Assembly (NCBI GenBank): GCA_023445445.1
Contig: JAEXLD010000089.1
Span: 1 to 44,209 of the forward strand
Origin: Bacillota bacterium
Lineage (GTDB): Bacteria > Bacillota > Clostridia > Clostridiales > Clostridiaceae
Reading direction: 5' to 3'
Length of the DNA stretch: 44,209 bases
Under the pieces are notes generated by a model. It did not search any database. It had not been told where the DNA came from and saw nothing but the letters and a program-made list of their open reading frames with translations. This document shows, one piece after another, positions 41,966 through 44,209 of this stretch. The position numbers and the translations under genes were made by a program. Numbering within the stretch: the first letter of the stretch is position 1; each line of letters starts with the position of its first letter.

Positions 41966-42745
41966 ATGAATATAGTAGTTTGTTTAAAACAAGTTCCAGA
42001 TACAACAGCTGTTAAAATTGATCCAAAAACAGGAACACTTATAAGAGATGGAGTGCCATCAATTATAAATCCAGAAGATAAGCATGCATTAGAAGCTGCA
42101 TTAACAATAAAAGATGAAGTTGGAGGAAAGGTAACTATAATAAGTATGGGACCTCCACAAGCAAAGGAAGCTTTAAGAGAAGCATTATGTATGGGTGCTG
42201 ATGAAGCTATACTTATAACTGATAGAGCTTTTGCTGGTGCTGACACTTTAGCAACATCAAAAACATTAGCAGGTGCTTTAAAGAAATTAGAATATGATAT
42301 AGTATTTGCGGGTAGACAAGCTATTGATGGAGATACAGCTCAAGTTGGACCAGAAATTGCAGAACATTTAAATATACCTCAAATAACATATGTTCAAGAT
42401 GTAAAAATAGAAGAAGATGGATTGTTAGTTAATAGAGCTTTAGAAGATGGATATGAATTAATTAAAGTTCAAGCTCCAGTTCTTTTAACAGCAATTAAAG
42501 AATTAAATGAACCAAGATATATGAATGTTGGATATATATTTGATACAGCTAACAAGGAAATTCAAGTATGGTCAGCAGATGATATAGATGTAAACAAAGA
42601 AGAGTTAGGACTTAAAGGTTCACCTACTAAGGTTAAGAAAACAATGACTAAGGAAACTAAGGGAGCTGGAGAGTTAATAAAAGAAACTCCTCAAGAATCT
42701 GTAAAATATGTATTAGGAAAATTAAAAGAAAAACACTACATCTAA
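41966..42745 (+). CDS. etfB: Electron transfer flavoprotein beta subunit
   Basis: The 259-residue protein has the EtfB pattern (MNIVVCLKQVPDTT, INPEDKHALEAAL, VTIISMGPPQAKEALREAL, GRQAIDGDTAQVGPEIAEHL). With EtfA it forms the FAD protein that, in clostridia, bifurcates NADH electrons to ferredoxin and crotonyl-CoA with Bcd. It lies 15 bases after the bcd frame and 21 before etfA; GGGGAGG lies before the ATG. The gene itself is intact, which argues that the operon is still under selection. Confidence 0.95.
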   Translation: MNIVVCLKQVPDTTAVKIDPKTGTLIRDGVPSIINPEDKHALEAALTIKDEVGGKVTIISMGPPQAKEALREALCMGADEAILITDRAFAGADTLATSKTLAGALKKLEYDIVFAGRQAIDGDTAQVGPEIAEHLNIPQITYVQDVKIEEDGLLVNRALEDGYELIKVQAPVLLTAIKELNEPRYMNVGYIFDTANKEIQVWSADDIDVNKEELGLKGSPTKVKKTMTKETKGAGELIKETPQESVKYVLGKLKEKHYI

Positions 42746-42766
42746 GATATATGGGAGGTAAAAAAG

Positions 42767-43771
42767 ATGAATATGGCAGATTACAAAGGCGTTTGGGTAT
42801 TTGCTGAGCAAAGAGAAGGAGAACTTCAAAAGGTTTCTCTTGAATTACTTGGTGAAGGTAGAAAGATTGCAGATAAATTAGGCGTAAAGTTAACAGCTTT
42901 ACTATTAGGTGATAATGTAAAATCATTAGCAGATACATTAGGTAGACATGGTGCAGATGAAGTACTAGTTGCAGAAAGTAAATTATTAGAACACTATACT
43001 ACTGATGGATATACAAAGGTTATTTGCGATTTAGCAAATGAGAAAAAGCCAGGAATAATATTCATAGGTGCTACATTTATAGGAAGAGATTTAGGCCCTA
43101 GAGTAGCAGCAAGATTATCTACAGGTTTAACAGCAGACTGTACAGTTTTAGATGTTGATGTAGAAAAGGCAGATTTACTTGCTACAAGACCAGCTTTTGG
43201 TGGAAACTTAATGGCAACAATTGCTTGCCCAGATCACAGACCACAAATGGCAACAGTAAGACCTGGAGTATTCTCAAAACTTCCTGATGAAGAAAGAAGC
43301 TTCACAGTAGAAGAAGTAGAAGTAAAATTAGAAGATTCAGATATAAGAACTAAAATAGTAGAAATAATAAAAGAAGCTAAAGAAATTGTAGACATAAGTG
43401 AAGCAAACTTTATAGTTTCAGGTGGTAGAGGCGTTGGTGCTAAAGAAAACTTTGCTATTTTAGAAGAATTAGCAGAAGCTTTAGGTGGAACAGTAGCTGG
43501 ATCAAGAGCAGCAGTTGAAAATGGCTGGATAGAAAGAGATTATCAAGTTGGACAAACTGGTAAGACTGTAAGACCTAATATATATATAGCTTGTGGTATT
43601 TCAGGAGCTATTCAACACGTAGCAGGTATGCAAGAATCAGATATGATAATAGCAATAAACAAAGATGCTACAGCTCCAATAATGCAAGCAGCAGACTATG
43701 CAATAGTTGGTGATTTATTTAAAGTTGTCCCTGAAATGACAGCTCAAATAAAAGCACTAAAAGCAGAATAA
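42767..43771 (+). CDS. etfA: Electron transfer flavoprotein alpha subunit
   Basis: The 334-residue protein has the EtfA pattern: YKGVWVFAEQREGE at the start, GATFIGRDLGPRVAARLSTG, RPAFGGNLMATIACP, and the FAD-binding C-terminal region with SGGRGVGA, AVENGWI, QVGQTGKTVRPNIY and ACGISGAIQH. It is the partner of EtfB and Bcd in butyrate formation. ATG 42767 follows GGGAGG; a second in-frame ATG at 42773 is less well spaced. It is the last gene before a repeat-filled gap to hbd. Confidence 0.95.
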   Translation: MNMADYKGVWVFAEQREGELQKVSLELLGEGRKIADKLGVKLTALLLGDNVKSLADTLGRHGADEVLVAESKLLEHYTTDGYTKVICDLANEKKPGIIFIGATFIGRDLGPRVAARLSTGLTADCTVLDVDVEKADLLATRPAFGGNLMATIACPDHRPQMATVRPGVFSKLPDEERSFTVEEVEVKLEDSDIRTKIVEIIKEAKEIVDISEANFIVSGGRGVGAKENFAILEELAEALGGTVAGSRAAVENGWIERDYQVGQTGKTVRPNIYIACGISGAIQHVAGMQESDMIIAINKDATAPIMQAADYAIVGDLFKVVPEMTAQIKALKAE

Positions 43772-44067
43772 AATTAATGGATAATGCGAAATGCATAATG
43801 TATAATAAAATTAATAGATAATGTATAATGCGTAATAAAATTAATGGATAATGCATAATGCGTAATGCGTAATTCAAATGTAAAATGAATAATGAAAAAT
43901 GTAAAATTAAGGTTAAAACTCCTTAAGTAGTTTTTTAAAATTAATATAATTTTAGTAATTTGGAACAAATTACATCAATAATTATACATTCTACATTTTA
44001 CATTCTTAATTTTAGATATTTTAAAATCTAAAATTATGCATTATCAATTATCAATTATGCATTAAAT
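43770..44067. repeat. Palindromic element copy 2 with flanking tandem repeats
   Basis: The 311-base gap between etfA and hbd has three near-direct repeats of about 30 bases (AAAATTAATGGATAATGC-type, 43768-43872). The dispersed palindromic element follows (43876-44014, core GTAATTTGGAACAAATTAC at 43955-43973), and then inverted copies of the flanking repeat (TTATGCATTATCAATTATCAA, up to 44060). The whole can fold into one long imperfect hairpin. No gene is seen in it. Confidence 0.75.
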
Positions 44068-44082
44068 TAGGAGGTTTTTAAT

Positions 44083-44209
44083 ATGGAAAAGATTTTTGTA
44101 ATTGGTGCAGGAACTATGGGAGCAGGAATTGTTCAAGCTTTTGCTCAAAAGGGATATGAAGTTATAGTTAGAGACATAAAGGATGAATTTGTTGAAAGAG
44201 GAATTAATG
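44083..44209 (+). CDS. hbd: 3-hydroxybutyryl-CoA dehydrogenase (3' partial)
   Basis: Only the first 42 codons are in the window. They hold the NAD-binding motif IFVIGAGTMGAGIVQAFAQ, characteristic of 3-hydroxyacyl-CoA dehydrogenases. The position after etfA in the clostridial butyrate operon supports Hbd, which reduces acetoacetyl-CoA to 3-hydroxybutyryl-CoA. ATG 44083 follows AGGAGG. It continues beyond the right edge, and the repeat element in front may separate its transcription from etfA. Confidence 0.9.
   Translation, partial: MEKIFVIGAGTMGAGIVQAFAQKGYEVIVRDIKDEFVERGIN

Noticed and set aside
41914..42246. 110-codon open frame on the minus strand
   Set aside because: It is the complement of the end of bcd and the start of etfB, with no initiation signals.
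43768..43872. Short tandem repeats that might be a CRISPR array
   Set aside because: Units are AT-rich, directly adjoining and degenerate, with no regular unique spacers and no cas genes.

Overview
The window is low-GC (about 30 %) DNA with strong AGGAGG ribosome-binding sites, many TTG and GTG starts, a yybP-ykoY riboswitch, a YtvI-like sporulation protein and the butyrate operon crt-bcd-etfB-etfA-hbd beside rex. This points to a saccharolytic, butyrate-forming Clostridium. Species cannot be told from sequence alone.

Layout. 1-2.7 kb: the 3' part of a SigI-like/RsgI-like fused gene, an RluF-type pseudouridine synthase, and a DUF3298-type secreted protein whose promoter and first codons carry a dense cluster of DnaA boxes. 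2.8-5.8 kb (minus strand): a P2-type cation ATPase behind a Mn2+-type riboswitch with an overlapping terminator. 5.9-25.9 kb: a large sugar (probably pentose/xyloside) locus. It holds an AraC regulator, a GH3 xylosidase/glucosidase, a three-gene sugar ABC importer, a solute-binding lipoprotein without permeases, a YesM-type histidine kinase, a YesN-type response regulator, a receiver-less AraC protein, a chemoreceptor, aldose epimerase, transaldolase, transketolase and an L-fucose-isomerase-like protein. A 43-bp element stands in front of the GH3 gene, the chemoreceptor and the epimerase operon and ties them into one regulon. 26-27 kb: mannose-1-phosphate guanylyltransferase. 27.3-29.6 kb: a membrane-anchored TPR/phosphoribosyltransferase protein paired with a DprA-like protein, the best candidate for an undescribed system. 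30-35.7 kb: GH1 phospho-beta-glucosidase, cation/proton antiporter (minus strand), zinc-ribbon protein, YtvI-like permease, NUDIX hydrolase and a zinc-dependent phospholipase C-like protein. 35.8-38.5 kb: ArsR/SmtB repressor and Zn/Cd-type P1B ATPase with a clear promoter and operator. 38.5-39.1 kb: gene-free DNA with two terminator-like hairpins and a probable small RNA. 39.1 kb to the end: rex and the butyryl-CoA operon.

How the genes work together. The sugar locus would sense an extracellular sugar (lipoprotein, kinase, regulator), move toward it (chemoreceptor), import it (ABC), hydrolyse oligosaccharides inside the cell (GH3), and pass aldoses through mutarotation, isomerisation and the non-oxidative pentose phosphate pathway. 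The butyrate genes are NADH-linked and carry a very good Rex operator. As given, bcd has an in-frame TAA at codon 291 of 379, so either the gene is broken, the base is wrong, or the stop is bypassed. A palindromic element of about 130 bp occurs twice (after the GH3 gene and between etfA and hbd).
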